Below are positions 1 to 13,014 of a stretch of DNA of 64,000 nt, piece by piece (position 1 is the stretch's first letter; every line of letters begins with the position of its first letter). A program made the translations under genes and the position numbers. Source of the stretch: Halichoerus grypus (lineage: Eukaryota > Chordata > Mammalia > Carnivora > Phocidae). The notes under the pieces were generated by a model that saw nothing but the letters and a program-made list of their open reading frames with translations, had not been told where the DNA came from and made no database searches. The DNA lies in contig NC_135717.1 in NCBI RefSeq assembly GCF_964656455.1, positions 141,312,308-141,376,307 on the forward strand, in the 5' to 3' direction.

Positions 1-2338
1 AAGATAGGAGAATTCAGAGGTTACAGTTGATATTATTTCAATAATCTTTAATGCAAAGACTGTATGTAATATCTTCATGTTCATTTTATGGCATTTACTA
101 AAAATACAAAGGTTTTATTATTGTGATTGCTGTCGGTGAGCAAGGACTTCAATATTCCACTAAAAATTGTTGTGCAAGTTTTAAGCTCAGAGTGATTTTA
201 TTAGATAGGATATGCTTAATATTGTGTTTAAATAATCACCAAAGGAAATGATTGCTTTTAGTAGGTGGTAAAATTATACTTCTCCCTAAAGAAAATTAAT
301 GATAAAGTCAATGATAAAGTCAATGATTTCACTAGTCAATTGCTAGTGAAAATATATGACTATCCAGACACAAGATATAAATCAACTGGGAGACAATTGA
401 GAAGCTTTTGATTTTTATACAAATGGATTTCTGAGGTGACAATTGTCTCTTCAGGTTGCTGTTAGTAAGGGACCGATGCTGTAGAGAAGAGATTTTGTTT
501 AGTTGTCTAATTTCTTTCTCCTATTCTTATGTCGAATGTCCATGAGGGTCCTTCAGTCCAAGTTGTAGTTTTATATGTCTTCTTCATTTTGAATTATAAC
601 TCCTTGTGATTTACATACTTATCTACTGATTTATACATTATTTACATATTTGTACAAACCAACATATTTATAAATTGAAATACATTTTCCTCTCGGAAGT
701 TTATGTTGCTCTTATTTCTCTTAGAAAATGAGCCAGCAAATAGTGGAGACTAATGATATAGCTTTCTTTGGTTGTTGTAGCTTTGGACTCACAAAGAAAA
801 CTGTGCATTATATGTGTTTGTCAGAGCAGTGGGAAGTCCATGCTGTGGGCTCATAGAGAGATTCTCCACTGTATCTGCTCTGTTCCATCTTGGTGGGGCA
901 ATTGTCTTCAAGTCTCCATATCTACTCAAGGTGTCCAAATTCCTGATAAAACCCTTTTTCTCATGGCTTGTAAGGGTCCCCAGCTGTTCAATGATGAAGT
1001 GTCTCCATTCAGTGGAGGGGTCAACACTTGAAGATCACTTATCCTGAGTCCCTGCCTCTTCTGTAGGTCTTCATGATGGAAATTTTGGTTCTTGTTCCCC
1101 TTTTTGCTTCAAAGACTTTTGACCCCCTAGTCTAATGATTTCTCCCTTCCCTCAAACCTGATCTTCAGTCCTGAAAGAGGAAAAAACCTAACCCTCTGAT
1201 TTCTTTAGATTTTTTTTCTCCTCCATCTTCAGAGTGGGCTTGGTGAGGAAAGTTGTTCTTGAGATAAAAATTAGAGGAAAGAAGGAGTGAGAAATTCACT
1301 GACAACAACTGGATTTATCTTTTATGATAGCACTTGCCACATATATATTAGCATTTTACATAACTTATAACATAGAAAATATACAAATACCTATGCCAAA
1401 CATACAGCTGATAATTATGTAACTTAATTTTGATGATTCAGGAGAAACTTCAAAGTTTTATAGTCTCTCAGTTATATTAAGAACCTTAAATGGCATAGAG
1501 ACTGGGCTGAAGGTAAACTGAACTTATTCTCACAAAACCTAACTCCTAATTTTTTTGAATATCAGTGAACTTATTTATAATTCATAAGATAAGGTTTGCA
1601 GAAAAGTTATTCTGATTGAGTTTCAGGTTTGTCTCTATGCTAATAAGTTTTTTACTATAGTAAATATTTTCCATTTTATATGGAGCTATTTAAGTGCATG
1701 AGAAACAATAGCATAACTAAAAAGACTTTGGACTTCTCTGTTGAGCTTCGTCCTATTTTCTTTTTTATAGACATGCCTCACTGGTAAAATCAGTAATTCC
1801 CCAAACAGTAAAATAGTGTATATCATGTCTGTGAATTCTGTTTTCATGCAATGCAACTTATTAGAGAAAGATAATTTTTAGAAGACTTTCAAAATCCCTG
1901 GCCGTGAATAGAGATAAATTTATGTTTATTGAGAATAGATTCAAATCATGGGATATTAGAGTGGAAAGTTACCTGGATAACCTTCATATAGGTGAGAAAA
2001 ATTGAGATCCAGAAAGCTTCAATCACTCTTCTAAGGAGCACTATTTTACATATACAGATACGTGTAACATATATACATATATAAAACCTTTATGTTTTAA
2101 ATTACATAATTAAATATGATGTATATATTCCAATTCATCATAGTATATTATTTTTGAAAATAGTTCACTTATTTTATCAATGATAAATACTTAAATGCAC
2201 AATAATTTTTAGAGTATTTCTTTGTTACTAACATTTATCCCATTGAAATGACAGCTTGAAATGTTAAAACTCCTATGCCAGTTTATAATTGCAAAACTCC
2301 TATGCCAATTTATAATTCTCTTATCTGCATTTAACTAG
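1..2338 (+). other. OTOGL: OTOGL intron upstream of the first exon in the window
   Basis: AT-rich intronic DNA. I found no exon with both splice sites and a phase fitting the exon at 2339. Position 768-1031 is open but has no splice sites or family resemblance. A short direct duplication (aaaactcctatgcca, period 27) lies at about 2266-2318, just before the exon, and a 12-bp doublet aatgataaagtc lies at about 298-321. No repeat family was confidently recognised. Confidence 0.6.
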
Positions 2339-2506
2339 GGCTTGGAGAAGGGCCATACATGCTGGCAAGTTATGGACAGACTGGCCTTGTTCTGGGGGCC
2401 AATATGACCAGTAGAAGCATTTTCTCTTTGCCAAGGAGTAGTATTCATGGCAATTTATTTTTTAATTTTATGATCACTCCAGGCCTTTTTAAAGAGAAGG
2501 CATCAT
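2339..2506 (+). CDS. OTOGL: OTOGL exon 1 of window: AbfB domain, first part
   Basis: The acceptor is ttaactag and the donor is T|gtaagt. Two bases complete an upstream codon, followed by residues 1-55 and one base of residue 56. The translation includes GPYMLASYGQTGLVLGAN and ends in GLFKEKAS. With the next exon it forms an alpha-L-arabinofuranosidase-B-like beta-trefoil, a carbohydrate-binding fold that is a hallmark of OTOG and OTOGL. The join T|CA restores Ser at 56. This fixes the next acceptor at 4162 and excludes an in-frame alternative at 4119. Confidence 0.9.
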
Positions 2507-4161
2507 GTAAGTATAATTTCCATTTGAAAATAGGAATTTCATTTTCCATTTACATTGTTTTTCATTTATTCATGCTATTAGTTGAGGATCTAATATGTTT
2601 ATGGCTTTTTTTTTAGGTGTCCTAAAAGATATAAAATAAAATAAGACACTGGTACATGAACCAACTATCTCTTTTGTATATAAAATCTTTTCTTTGTTTA
2701 TCTCTTGGCATATATACATTAGAATTGAAATTATTTGATGAAATTTTTGGTCCTAAATAAAGCACAACTTAAATTTTCATAGAAACCATGATAGACTTGA
2801 TTTGAAATTTTTGAAATTTTGATTGGATATTGAAGAAGTTAAATATTAAGAAAATAAATCAGAGTCTAGACAGTCTGTTATCCTTATATGGCCTTGTCTG
2901 TCCTGGTACCTGGTACCACATTAACTGATTTGCATCTGCAGATCTATACTGGTCCTATCTACTTGGCACCTGTTCTAACTAGTGGTTAGTGTCTCCTTCT
3001 GATCTGGTGATAATCAGGCTACATTGGTGCTATACTAGCCCTACTTAGAATCATGCATGAGGTGTTGTATGAGCTTAGAAAATATTTATTAAATGAATCA
3101 GACTTAATTTTTATATCTATTTTGAGAAATCTCCTGATTTTCTTGTTAGAATGAATTGCTTCATTCTTGTAAAAAGAACTTTAATTCTTTTTAAACTATG
3201 AAAACACCTATCACAGTCTGAACTTCCAATTTATATGTTTGTTCTGTTTTTCCTCTGAAAAAGAATTCTTTTATTCTTTTTTTCATCTTCCAGTGCTCAG
3301 CAGAGGGCCTTGCAAGTTTTAAAATATAATCAATGCCTTTGGAATTATATATTGGATTTGAGCGAGCTCTTCATTTTATGATTTATAATAATTAATGTTT
3401 TAATAGAAAAATCCTAATGGATTTAAACTAAAACAATTAAAACCTAAAAAATTAAGGTCTAAGAAATTAAACTAAAATCTCAATTAAAAAACTTTTATAT
3501 CATGGGTTTTACAAATACAAGGAAAACTTTTTAAAGCCTGTAACAAAAAAGGATGACATTTCTCAAATGTTTTATAGTTGTTCATTAGCCATTTGACCAT
3601 CTATTGGGAAATAGACAATAATGTTGAGCAAATAGATTTTTCTTAATGCAGCAAAATCACTTGCAAGATTATTTACCCATTTTGAACCCAGTGGTATTGA
3701 AATGGAATGACATGCCTAAATTGATCTTTTCCCTATTCTTTTAGATCATCCAACTTAGCCATTTGGAGATTCTGTGCATTTGAAAATGTTAAAGCTTGCA
3801 AATACAAATATGTGTTCAATCAATCATTCAATTCCTTGCATGAAGCTGTGTGTTCCAGTGTCCTAAGCTGGTATTTCTTTTTTCTCCCCCCAAGGGACAT
3901 GAGAAATTATTTAAAAAATAGAACTAGCAAAGACTGATCTTTTTGAGCTTTTGAGCTGAATAACAATTCATTACATTAAAATATTAATTTTCCTTTTAGA
4001 GATCTTAGAATTCATTTCTGAAATCTTGGAGATGGGTATTAATTATATATGGCAGTTGTGCAGTTTTCTCTTTGCAATACATTTTACAATGCTGATGTTG
4101 ATGATCTGCTTCCTCCAGAGAGCCCAGGGGCATGTCAAACACACTGCTCTATGTTTTACAG
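2507..4161 (+). other. OTOGL: OTOGL intron, AT-rich
   Basis: No gene or confidently named repeat was seen. The open frame that runs upstream from the next exon (from 4026) is intronic read-through and begins at a chance ATG. Confidence 0.6.
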
Positions 4162-4440
4162 CATTGACACTTGTTTCCTTGGAATCTGCTGAAAGGCCAA
4201 ACTACTTTCTCTATGTGCATGATGAGGACACTCTTACTTTGGAACTGTGGCAGGCAAATTCAGCCTTCCAACGGAGAGCCACGTTTTTCCACCATCAGGG
4301 TCTCTGGATTCCTGGTTACAGTGCGTTTGAGTTATACAGCAAGAAAGGCTTTTTCATCATCTTCACAGATTCTAGTGTCAAAGCATCAAAATATGATGAT
4401 TCCGAAGAATTCAAACATTCAAGTAGCTTCAGCATAGAAG
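4162..4440 (+). CDS. OTOGL: OTOGL exon 2 of window: AbfB domain, core
   Basis: The acceptor is gttttacag and the donor is G|gtatgg. It encodes residues 57-148, with 56 and 149 split. The trefoil-type repeats can be seen: VSLESAERPNYFLYVHD, then SAFQRRATFFHHQGLW, then YSAFELYSKKGFFIIF. These match the AbfB pattern (SLRS..YPGYYLRH.., then ATF...GL, then SFES). The segment is almost free of cysteine, unlike the rest of the protein, which suits a separately folded sugar-binding domain. An acceptor at 4119 keeps the frame but breaks phase with exon 1. Confidence 0.95.
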
Positions 4441-6131
4441 GTATGGTTCCTGAGATCTTCAAAAGGAGAATCAATAGATAATTTACGTTATGGCAAAATA
4501 TCAAATTTTAATTTTTAAGTCATTCCTAAACGAGTCCAAGTAGATCAGATTGTATGACCTCGAGTGAGTAAGTTCCTTAACCTCTTTGTCTTTCAGTTTA
4601 TGTGAAATTAGGTTGGGGAAATAATAATACCTACTTTATAGAGTTATTATATCACATAAATTAATTGGCAAATAGCTTAGAACAGCCTTAAATAATGTTA
4701 CTTTTAATTATGGCCCCAATTATTACTTTCAGGGCTATCTGGACTTTGGAAACCGAGCTTCCTCACATCTCTTGGGTCTGCTGTTTGTACTTTTTCTTTC
4801 CTAGAAGGCAGCTTCTCAATAACCTGATTCTTAATGATAAAGACAGCATGTTTATCTCTGTCTTTTGAATAGTAGGGTATCTGGTTCCATTGACTTCTGG
4901 ATGATTTACCTGGTTCAGTAGAAGCCTGATTTTATTTCTAGAAATCTTTACAGTTTTATAGCTATTGAGTTTTCTGAATTTCAGAGAGGAATCTTCACTG
5001 CCTCATCTGATGTTTAAAAGTCATGTTTTATTTTCAAAATCTAGGAGCTTAACATATGCCTTGGATCTTCCAAACAAATTATTTAATTTTAACCTATCAC
5101 TTGTTTCATTCATTCATTTGCCTTTTCTGTTGTGGATTAATTTCTGCAAACCTCGATAGCCTTTGGATTTTAGAAATTCAGACGAGCTTCAAATTTTTGC
5201 CTATTAGAAATGGTTCCTGTACTCATGAAAAAAAGTCACTGATGTGCCCATACTACATTCTATAGAGTAGATATGATATTTTTACTTGAGTTTACTTAAA
5301 AGTTGAACATTATAAGCCTCTATTTCCCCTCCAATTTAGAAATCTGAGAAACATAACCTCTACTGTGAACTTTCTCCTTTATGGAGCTCTCTTCTTCAGA
5401 GGTAATTTTGGACTGCTACAGAAAGTCTGTTCTATATTGTGGGGAGGGGAGAGTACTAGCAGTTTGTTAGAGAAAACTCTTCGATCAAGGGAGGTTTTAT
5501 AACTGTAAGCATGTATTATTAAAACCCATTCATTTATTTTTGTCATCAGGTAATACTTACCATGTACAAGGTAATGCTCTAAGTTCTGTGAGAAGAACAA
5601 AGATGGAATGCTCTTCCTAGGTTTGATATCAGGAAACATGTCTTTGATCTTGCCATTTTCTTAATTGTTTGAACTTGGCAAGTCATTTGGCTCCTCTGAG
5701 CCTCATTTTTTTCATTTATAAAATGAAAATAATACTCAGCAGGCTTGCTGGGATAAAATAGAATAATAGACAAAAGATGACTTTGCAAAAAGTAAAATTC
5801 CAAACAAGTGTTTGGTATTATTATGACATGTAGCTCATGAGAATCCACTGAACATAAAGGGAAAAGATTTTTAATTTTTCTTGGCTTTCTCCAACTGCTG
5901 GCTTTTTAAAATCTTTGGAAGGTAGACTAACATTTAGATATTCAGCCTAACCATGAAATACTTTGATCACCAAGCAATGGCAATGTCTTTTGCCCTAGGT
6001 CTGTCTTTTCTACAGCATCATGGTCAAGGAGAGGTCAAATCCTATCTACTATCCTATTTACTATCATAAATCATTATTTTTCAAGCCGTACATGAAAAAT
6101 ATGTGCAATCTAGACTTCCTTATTTCCGCAG
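4441..6131 (+). other. OTOGL: OTOGL intron with MIR and L2 remnants
   Basis: Apart from the MIR at about 4540-4690, a second MIR-like stretch lies at about 5650-5770 (cttggcaagtcatttggctcctctgagcctca), preceded by L2-like sequence at about 5520-5600. No gene was seen. Confidence 0.5.
4540..4690 (+). repeat. MIR SINE fragment
   Basis: The sequence contains degenerate MIR core motifs (gacctcgagtgagtaagttccttaacctctttgtctttcag, then aataataatacctactttatagagttattat). Boundaries are approximate. It lies in the intron after exon 2. Confidence 0.6.
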
Positions 6132-6249
6132 AAATCCAGGCAGCAGTGCCCTACCGGAGGATGTGTGAATGGAGATATGAACCTTGTACCACTCCCTGCT
6201 TTAAAACATGCAGTGACCCTGAAGCACAAGCGTGTAAATTTCTTCCACC
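6132..6249 (+). CDS. OTOGL: OTOGL exon 3 of window: Cys-rich segment after AbfB
   Basis: The acceptor is tatttccgcag and the donor is CC|gtaagt. It encodes residues 150-187, with 149 (Glu) and 188 (Pro) split. The translation includes MCEWRYEPCTTPCFKTCSDP, a TIL-like pattern of closely spaced cysteines (C-x6-C-x3-C-x3-C). It returns the protein to the disulfide-rich style seen in mucin and VWF relatives. Confidence 0.92.
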
Positions 6250-6399
6250 GTAAGTCATGTTTAACCATTCAATGCGCAACTTCCAGCCTTAGCAGATTCT
6301 TCTCTCAATGGATTTTTTTTTAGAATTTTAAAATTTAAAAACAGTTCTCAAGAATAATTTGTATGTGCTCTATACTTATTAAAGAATTCATTTCCTTTT

Positions 6400-7095
6400 A
6401 TTTAAGCAATTGTTATTGAGGGGCTGCTATGTGGCAGGAATTCTAGCTGATATGGATACAGTACTGAACAAAACAGACAAAGTACCTGCCCTCATGCTGC
6501 TTACACTATGTTGGGTTAAAGCAGAGAATAAACCAATAAAAACATAAATATGTAATACAATATATTGTTAGATGGAGAGAGGTGTTATGGAGAAAAAGAA
6601 AGAAAAGTAAGGGATACAGAGAGCAGAAGGCATATGTGTGTCTTTGCTAATAATATAGGGTAGTCAGGGAAAAATACATAAACAAGGTAGTGTGTGGTCA
6701 GAGATATAAAGGAAGGAAGGGAACTGGCCACGTGGATATCTGGGGAAAGAGTCTTTCAATCTGAGGATAGTGCAAAGGTCCTGGGGTGGGAATGTGTTTG
6801 GTATGTTTGAAGCTAAACAAGGAAGTCAGTTAGTTGGAGCAAAGTGAACAAAACTAAGAGAAGTAGGAGATGAAACCAGAGAATCACAGTGGTATGCAAA
6901 TCATATAGGGCCTTGTGGTCCATTGTGGGGACTTTGTTTTTTTTCTCTGAGCGTGCCCAGGTATATTTTGGACAGAGAAGTGACATGATTTGATTTATGT
7001 TTAAAAAGTTTCCTTTGACTGTTGTACTGACTGTTGGGGAGGCAAAGGACAAGGGCAGAACTGGTCAGTAATTCAGAGAAGACATGAAAGGGATT
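6400..7095 (+). repeat. L2-type LINE fragment
   Basis: It begins with the typical ggggctgctatgtggcagg...acaaaacagacaaagtacctgccctcatg and continues through agggccttgtggtccattg and agtgacatgatttgattt. These are recurring L2-associated 3' motifs. It is old and diverged, and boundaries are approximate. Confidence 0.65.
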
Positions 7096-7956
7096 TGACT
7101 AGCTTGGTAGCCCTAAAAGTTGTGAAAAATGTGATGATTCCAAATATATTTTGAACTTAGGGCCATGGGTTATGCTGATTTAATATCAATCATGAGAGAA
7201 AAAGGAGTTAGATTCAAGGTTAGGCCTCCACAGTTTGTAGGTATGAAATTACCATTTTTGTAGTAAAAACTGCTCAAATATTAGCAAATTCAAATGATTC
7301 CACTTAATGGGGTGACTTAGTTGCCGTTTTTTTAGGTAGGGAGGATGGTAGGAGGAGCAATCTGCAGGAAAAGTCAGGAATTTAGTTTTGAGGATTTTAA
7401 ATTTGAGACTGAAAATTGTTCATTAGATTTGGCAAAACAGAGAATAGGAAGAGGCAAAATGGAGACAGTATAAACAGCTTCTTTTTTTTTTTATTAAGGA
7501 GTTTTGCTGTAAAGGAGAACAAGGAAATGGAACAATAATAGGAGGGAATATTTTTTTAAAGGATCATTTTACATGAGTATCTACGAGCTTCATTTCTGTG
7601 ACAGACACTGGGACTACAAAAGGTCCTGGGTGTGTGAATGAATGAGACACAGCACCTCTTTCTAGGAGCTCCCAGTCTTTAGGAAGAAGACAGACACAAA
7701 AGCCGATAATGATAATAGAGTGGAAATAGGGCTAAAGCAATAACAACAACAACTAGCACACTGTAGTCTTTGTAGTGTGACTCACTCGGTGCCAAGTGCT
7801 GTGAATTGGGTCATCTCCTTACCCCCATTGTCAGGGGAGGAAACCTTTACAAAGGCACAGAGAGGGGACACAGTTTGTAGGCAGTCGTGGGGCCAGGAAT
7901 GGAACCTCTACGAGGTATGAAGTGCAATGGGAGCAGAGAGAAGGAAGTAGTTCTGT

Positions 7957-8150
7957 TTCTTTTCTTTTTTTTTTTTTTCTTAAAGATTTTATTTATTCAT
8001 TTGAGAGAAAGAGCACGCACGAGTTGGGGAGCAGCAGAGGGAGAGGGACACACAGACTCTGAGCCCGATGCGGGGCTCGATCCCAGGATCCTAGGATCAT
8101 GACCCAAGCTGAAGGCAGATGCTTAACCATATGAGCCACCCAGGCGCCCC
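7957..8150 (-). mobile_element. CAN-SINE (tRNA-Lys-derived), antisense
   Basis: The poly-T and aaagattttatttattcattt end is at left and the head complement (gagccacccaggcgcccc) is at right. The AG-rich body is typical, so the element points to the minus strand. Open frames across it are SINE-derived and not genes. Confidence 0.95.
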
Positions 8151-10505
8151 TCTTTATTTTCTTAAAAATAAGAACAGCCAATTCTTTATGAAAAGGAGAC
8201 ATCTTCAGCATTCACTTGGACCTCTCATGTTCACACACCTGTTTCCTGTCTCTTCTGGTAGGAAACACAATGGAGGCCCCATAGTGAGGAGGGCACCCGG
8301 GCAAGGAAGGAAGGAAGATGGAGGGCAGAGAGCATGGCCAGCCCAGCACAGGGGAGGAAATGGGCTATAGTTTGAAGTGGCATTTAGCTACTTTATTATT
8401 TCTTATGCTCTAATCATTCTCCTAGGCAGCTGAACCCAGATCCTCAATGCTGCCATAGTTTGGTCAGTAGCTATTCTAAAGCTTCTCTTTTGGTTGGGAT
8501 ACAGAGAAGAGATTCAGGATGAAACTTTGCCTCTGCCAAGCTGTTTCTCATCTCTTTCTTCTTTCAACTTCTCCCCCTACCCTGCTTCACGGTGCCTAAT
8601 TATTGCTCATTTTTGTATTTACAGCCCTGAGGGGAGACTCAAGTAGGGAGCTGGGGCTTTAATACACCTCTGTACTCCTCCTCCAAGTCCCCAGCAGAAC
8701 CACCATCCTCGTTCTAGATGATTGAAGTTTCTGGCACATAGCAAGTGTTAAAAACAAAAATATCTAGTGGAAATGAGAACTTCTATGAGAAAAGATGCCA
8801 GCTAGCACACCATAGAGCCCATATGTAAATAGTTATTCCTGTTATGTATTATACCTATTATAAGAAATGGTCTACATCTGAGGCATTTATTTATCAGTCA
8901 GAAGTTGAATAGATTATCAGTTGTATGATAAAATAAAGAAGAATCTGTTGTGTGCAACCATGAAGGCATTCTAAAGGAATAAGTTACAGATTTCTGCAAA
9001 ATATTTTAAGAAAGTGGCTGTGGTTTTGACTTGCATAAACAATTACAAAGTAGTTGAGTTGCACAAAAAATTGATGTTTATTTAATTTAATGATAACTGA
9101 CTGGCCCTAGTCTCTTCATCCATATAGTAGCTTTAATTTTTTTTGTTTGTTTGTTTCACGAAGTTTAGAGTATAGAATAGGAATATCATACACCAGTTAA
9201 AGTTTTATTATTCAAGTTCATTTTATAAAATAAACAATTAGTCACATAAACTAAGCTAGTTATGTAAAAAAAATCATCTGTGAGGGAGGTATCCAAGAGA
9301 TGGCTAAATGTGTCTCATGTTAAAAGAGAAATTAGCTTTTCTTGTTTTTTAAAAACTGTTGCCTGGATTTCCCTCCATGAACTAGTGCCCTCTGGTGGCA
9401 ATACTTACTCCTAATGTTGAGTTCATTTTCATCTTGAGTTGGAAAAAGGCCTTGAGTATTTTTAATTAAAATTCTTCACTTCACAGGTGTGGCAATTGGA
9501 AATGTCTAAAAATATTAAAAATACTATTACTAACTTCTAGTGTATTTGAAAGGCAGATAGGCAAGGCTTTTTATAAAAACATTTGCGTTAATTCTCTCTG
9601 GCATGTATGAATCTAATAATTGGTTCTACACAAAAGATTTCATTTATTTCCTTTGAATCAGAATAAATTGGACTCTGAGCCTCAATTGGACAAGAAAGAA
9701 AATGTAACCTCCCTTCTTATATTGGCTTCATTCCCTTAGATAAAAGCATTTCAGATGGTCCCTCTTGTCTTTGGCCCATGATGCCCAAACCATAGCTCCT
9801 TTAAATTTGGGACCCTCGCTTTGCTTCTGTGCCATGCACAAGAAGTGGAGATCCTTGAGAAAACCAAACATCCTGGAACTTGAAATCCAATCTCCATAGG
9901 CTTATATACAACCATATCCTCCCAGGGCACTGCCAAACATTTGGGCTCTTGAGATCTGCAGCTTCTCCTCCTCCTCTCCTTGTCCTCAAAGAACAGCAAC
10001 CATGTTCTACCTCCATCCCTTCTACCCAGAGGTTCCTAATATCTTCTCAAGGACTTCAGGGCTTAACAGAGAGCCACTGAGCGTCTCTTTTGTTCTGCCA
10101 GTGTCCTTAAGGCAAGGATATTTAAAAAGCACCTCTATCTACTGAGATTTGGGGGAGTATAGGAGTGGAAAGTAAATAAATATAGATTAAAATCACAATA
10201 AATGATTCTTCTGCATTTCCAGTGATTTATAGAGCATGGCTTTAGTGTGTTCCAAGAATGAGTGGGTGCTTTGAAAAGTCTGTGTTCAAATTCTTCATTA
10301 ATCATGAACGATATCTATTTATCATCCCCTAGGGGTTGGGATTTCATAAAATGAAGTATGATGGAATGGCAGCAAAGGGAGCACTCCTTACTGCTTGACA
10401 AACAGAATAGAAGACTTTCAGGAAGAATATGTCTTAGTTGCATATATTAACCTCAGTATTTTTTTATATTTTAAACTTTTTTCACTTTTTTTTTTTCATG
10501 TAAAG

Positions 10506-10585
10506 TGTTGAAGGATGCTTGCCCTACTGCCCTAAAAATATGATCCTTGATGAGATCACCCTCAAATGTGTTTATCCAGGAGACT
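10506..10585 (+). CDS. OTOGL: OTOGL exon 4 of window: TIL-like Cys-rich segment
   Basis: The acceptor is catgtaaag and the donor is T|gtaagt. It encodes residues 189-214, with 215 (Cys) split. The translation VEGCLPYCPKNMILDEITLK followed by CVYPGD has the TIL form (GC...YCP.....D....KCV....C). The acceptor tract is T-rich but the final taaag is an unusual -3 A; the phase match on both sides supports it. Confidence 0.92.
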
Positions 10586-10892
10586 GTAAGTGAGAACCTT
10601 ACCTAATTTATTCTGAAAAATGAAACACGTGAATATTTTTTCTCTACTGATAGCGGTTGTAAACAGAAGCTTTAGAGAACAGACTTCTGTAAGATGCTTC
10701 TTTAATATCCCTTCCACATTTTTTTTGTTTCTACTTACTTTCTAAAACATATAAATCTTCCCTCTAACATTCCTCCTGTGCTCTCTCTCCCAAAACATTT
10801 TTCTTGAAGCTAAAGATCCCTATAGGAAATATACAAGGGCCTCATTTTAAGCACAACAGATTAAGGAAGTGTATCTTTGTGTTTTTTTGTAG

Positions 10893-10934
10893 GCATACCT
10901 CTGATTCCCACAGAACCAGCATTAATGCCACCAG
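10893..10934 (+). CDS. OTOGL: OTOGL exon 5 of window: short Pro-rich linker exon
   Basis: The acceptor is ttttttgtag and the donor is G|gtaaac. This is a 42-nt exon encoding residues 216-228 (IPLIPTEPALMPP), with split Cys 215 and Gly 229. It is the start of a proline/threonine-rich, cysteine-free linker between the TIL-like segment and the next Cys-rich unit. Confidence 0.9.
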
Positions 10935-12089
10935 GTAAACCATCTCTACCCATGTTTACAGCTATCATTACCATTTGAGACCCTGAAATTAGCATTATGT
11001 AATTTAAGTCTTGGCACACTTATAACAGCTACTGACCTCAGTACTACCCTGTTGACTAGAAAACCCAGCAGTCACTTCATTTCATTTTGTAGCTGTTCCC
11101 TGGATCAGCATGCTAGGTTTTCTGAATGGCTTCTTCATTTTGTTCACTTCTTCCTCTATTTTGGTAGTATACATAACAAGGACTTCCCTCACATTTTAAA
11201 CCTAGAATTTGGGTGTCACTAAATCGTGCTTAAATTTTCACAGTGCTTAAGTTGACTCTAAAGAGATGTTAATGCAAATGAAGTCATCCTTTGGCACTTC
11301 CATTCTTATTCCTGTGTTCTGTCCCAGCCTCTGGAGTAGATATTCCGGCTCATACCTCACTTCTCTCCCTCTCTAGGAAACGTGGCTTAGGAAAGGGCTT
11401 GATAAATCTATTTACAGTAAGGCTTGACAGATGTAATGTATTATTTTTCCTGAGACTATACTTTAGGAAAGTTCAGATACTTATTCTTTCTTTTTTTTTG
11501 TTATATTATCATAGTTTAATTGTATTTCTAATTAAATTATCTGCTAAGAAAGGCAAGTAGGTGTTGTGACCTTATGTAGGAGTTTCAGATTTCATAGTCC
11601 ATGCTAGGAGATTTTTCAAATAAAAATGTTCTGAATCAACTATCTAAATAAACAAAATTTAAAAATTGAAGTATAGTTGACATACATAAACTTCCCTATA
11701 ACTATCACTATTACCACTATTCTTACTGGCTCCCATTTATCAAGTACTTAGTACCTGCCAGGCATTGGACTAATCACTTGGCATACATTTAATCCTTGTA
11801 AGTCATTAGAATTTTCCATGACTCTGTGCTAGTTTTGGACTAGAACTTTGTTTCCTCTTCTATGGCTTAAGTGTTTATGATGACAAGAATAAAAATATTT
11901 AAGTCTGTATTGTTTCATATTTTCTAGAAGATGCAATCTTCTAGAACATGAACTCTGCTCCTAGGACCAAGGAATGGGAATTTTGTTCTTCTTTATTCTG
12001 TAAATTAGGAACCATAAAATAAGAAAAAAATTGAGGTCACTTAGAGAATTTATTTCACTGAAAAAGTAAGTTTTCTCTTACATCATTGT

Positions 12090-12595
12090 GATAGACTGAA
12101 TAATGGCCCTCCAAAAATGTCCACCTCTTAATCCCAAGAATTTGTGAATATGACCTTACATGCAAACGGACTTTGCAAATGTGAGTAAGTTAAGGATCTT
12201 GAGATGGGGAAATTATCCTGTGTTATCCATACGTACCCAATATTGTAACAAGGGACCTGATAAGAGAGTGGCAGGAGGGTCGAAGTCAGAGAAGGTGACA
12301 TTATGACAGAATCAGAGAAGCGGGGGAAGGGAGAGAAATTTGAAGATACTATGCTATGACTTTGAAGGTGGAGAAAGGGACCAGAAGCCAAAATATTCAG
12401 GCAATTCCAAGAATTGGAAAAGGGAAGGAAACAGATTCTTCCTTAGAGCCTCTAGAAGGAATGCAGCTCCGCTGATACCTTGAGTTTTAGGACTTTGACT
12501 TCCAGAGCTACAAGATAATAAATTGGTGATGTTTTAAGCCACTAAACTTGTAATGATTTGTTACAGCAGCAACAAGAAAAGAATACAGTCATTTT
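12090..12595 (+). repeat. MLT1-like LTR fragment (ERVL-MaLR), sense
   Basis: Characteristic phrases are tgaataatggccctccaaa.atgtcca.ctcttaatccc, ggatcttgagatgggg and, at the 3' end, acttccagagctacaagataataaa with ttttaagccactaa and a terminal gaatacag. It is an old solo-LTR-type fragment with no coding capacity. The subfamily name is uncertain. Confidence 0.65.
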
Positions 12596-13014
12596 TAGGC
12601 ATTATTAACAATGGATACCAATTATAGCTAGACAAAATTTTAACCATTCATTCTGGCTGTTCTGTGGTCATTCAGACTTTAACTATTTTAGAGATAACTT
12701 TAGCCCTAACAAAAAGCTTTTGAAGATGCCTTACAAATGTGTTTACCAATCACATCTTCCCTTTCCATGGATCACTCCTTCATGGCACCCACCAACTGGT
12801 GGTCCACAAGGGGCTCACCGCACTGTCCATTCTGCCTGCAAGGAACACACTCTAGAAATTCACCAAGGGAAATGAATCAGCTTCACTACTTATTTTTAAA
12901 AGGCAACAAAATTCGTAACTCCTGAGCACTCTTTAGTGATACTGATATTTTTACCTGTTGAAACAGTGGTGTTGACACTATCAAGACAGTGAAGATGTTT
13001 ATAGAATGGTGGTT

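Larger units (their letters stand above)
6250..10505 (+). other. OTOGL: OTOGL intron with L2, CAN-SINE and other old repeats
   Basis: An L2-type repeat (about 6400-7095), L2/MIR remnants (about 7560-7890) and a CAN-SINE (7957-8150) lie here. The stretch at about 9700-10130 has repeat-like composition that I could not name. Other parts look like plain AT-rich intron. Confidence 0.6.

Noticed and set aside
768..1031. 87-codon frame with several cysteines
   Set aside because: No acceptor or donor in the right phase, and the residues do not resemble OTOGL modules.
1740..1900. Possible extra OTOGL exon after ttttttatag at about 1780
   Set aside because: The frame is open, but no donor fits and the text has no OTOGL-like cysteine pattern.
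4026..4161. Possible ATG and hydrophobic stretch as a start of a separate protein
   Set aside because: The sequence is intronic read-through. Exon 1 (2339-2506) joins in phase only to the acceptor at 4162.
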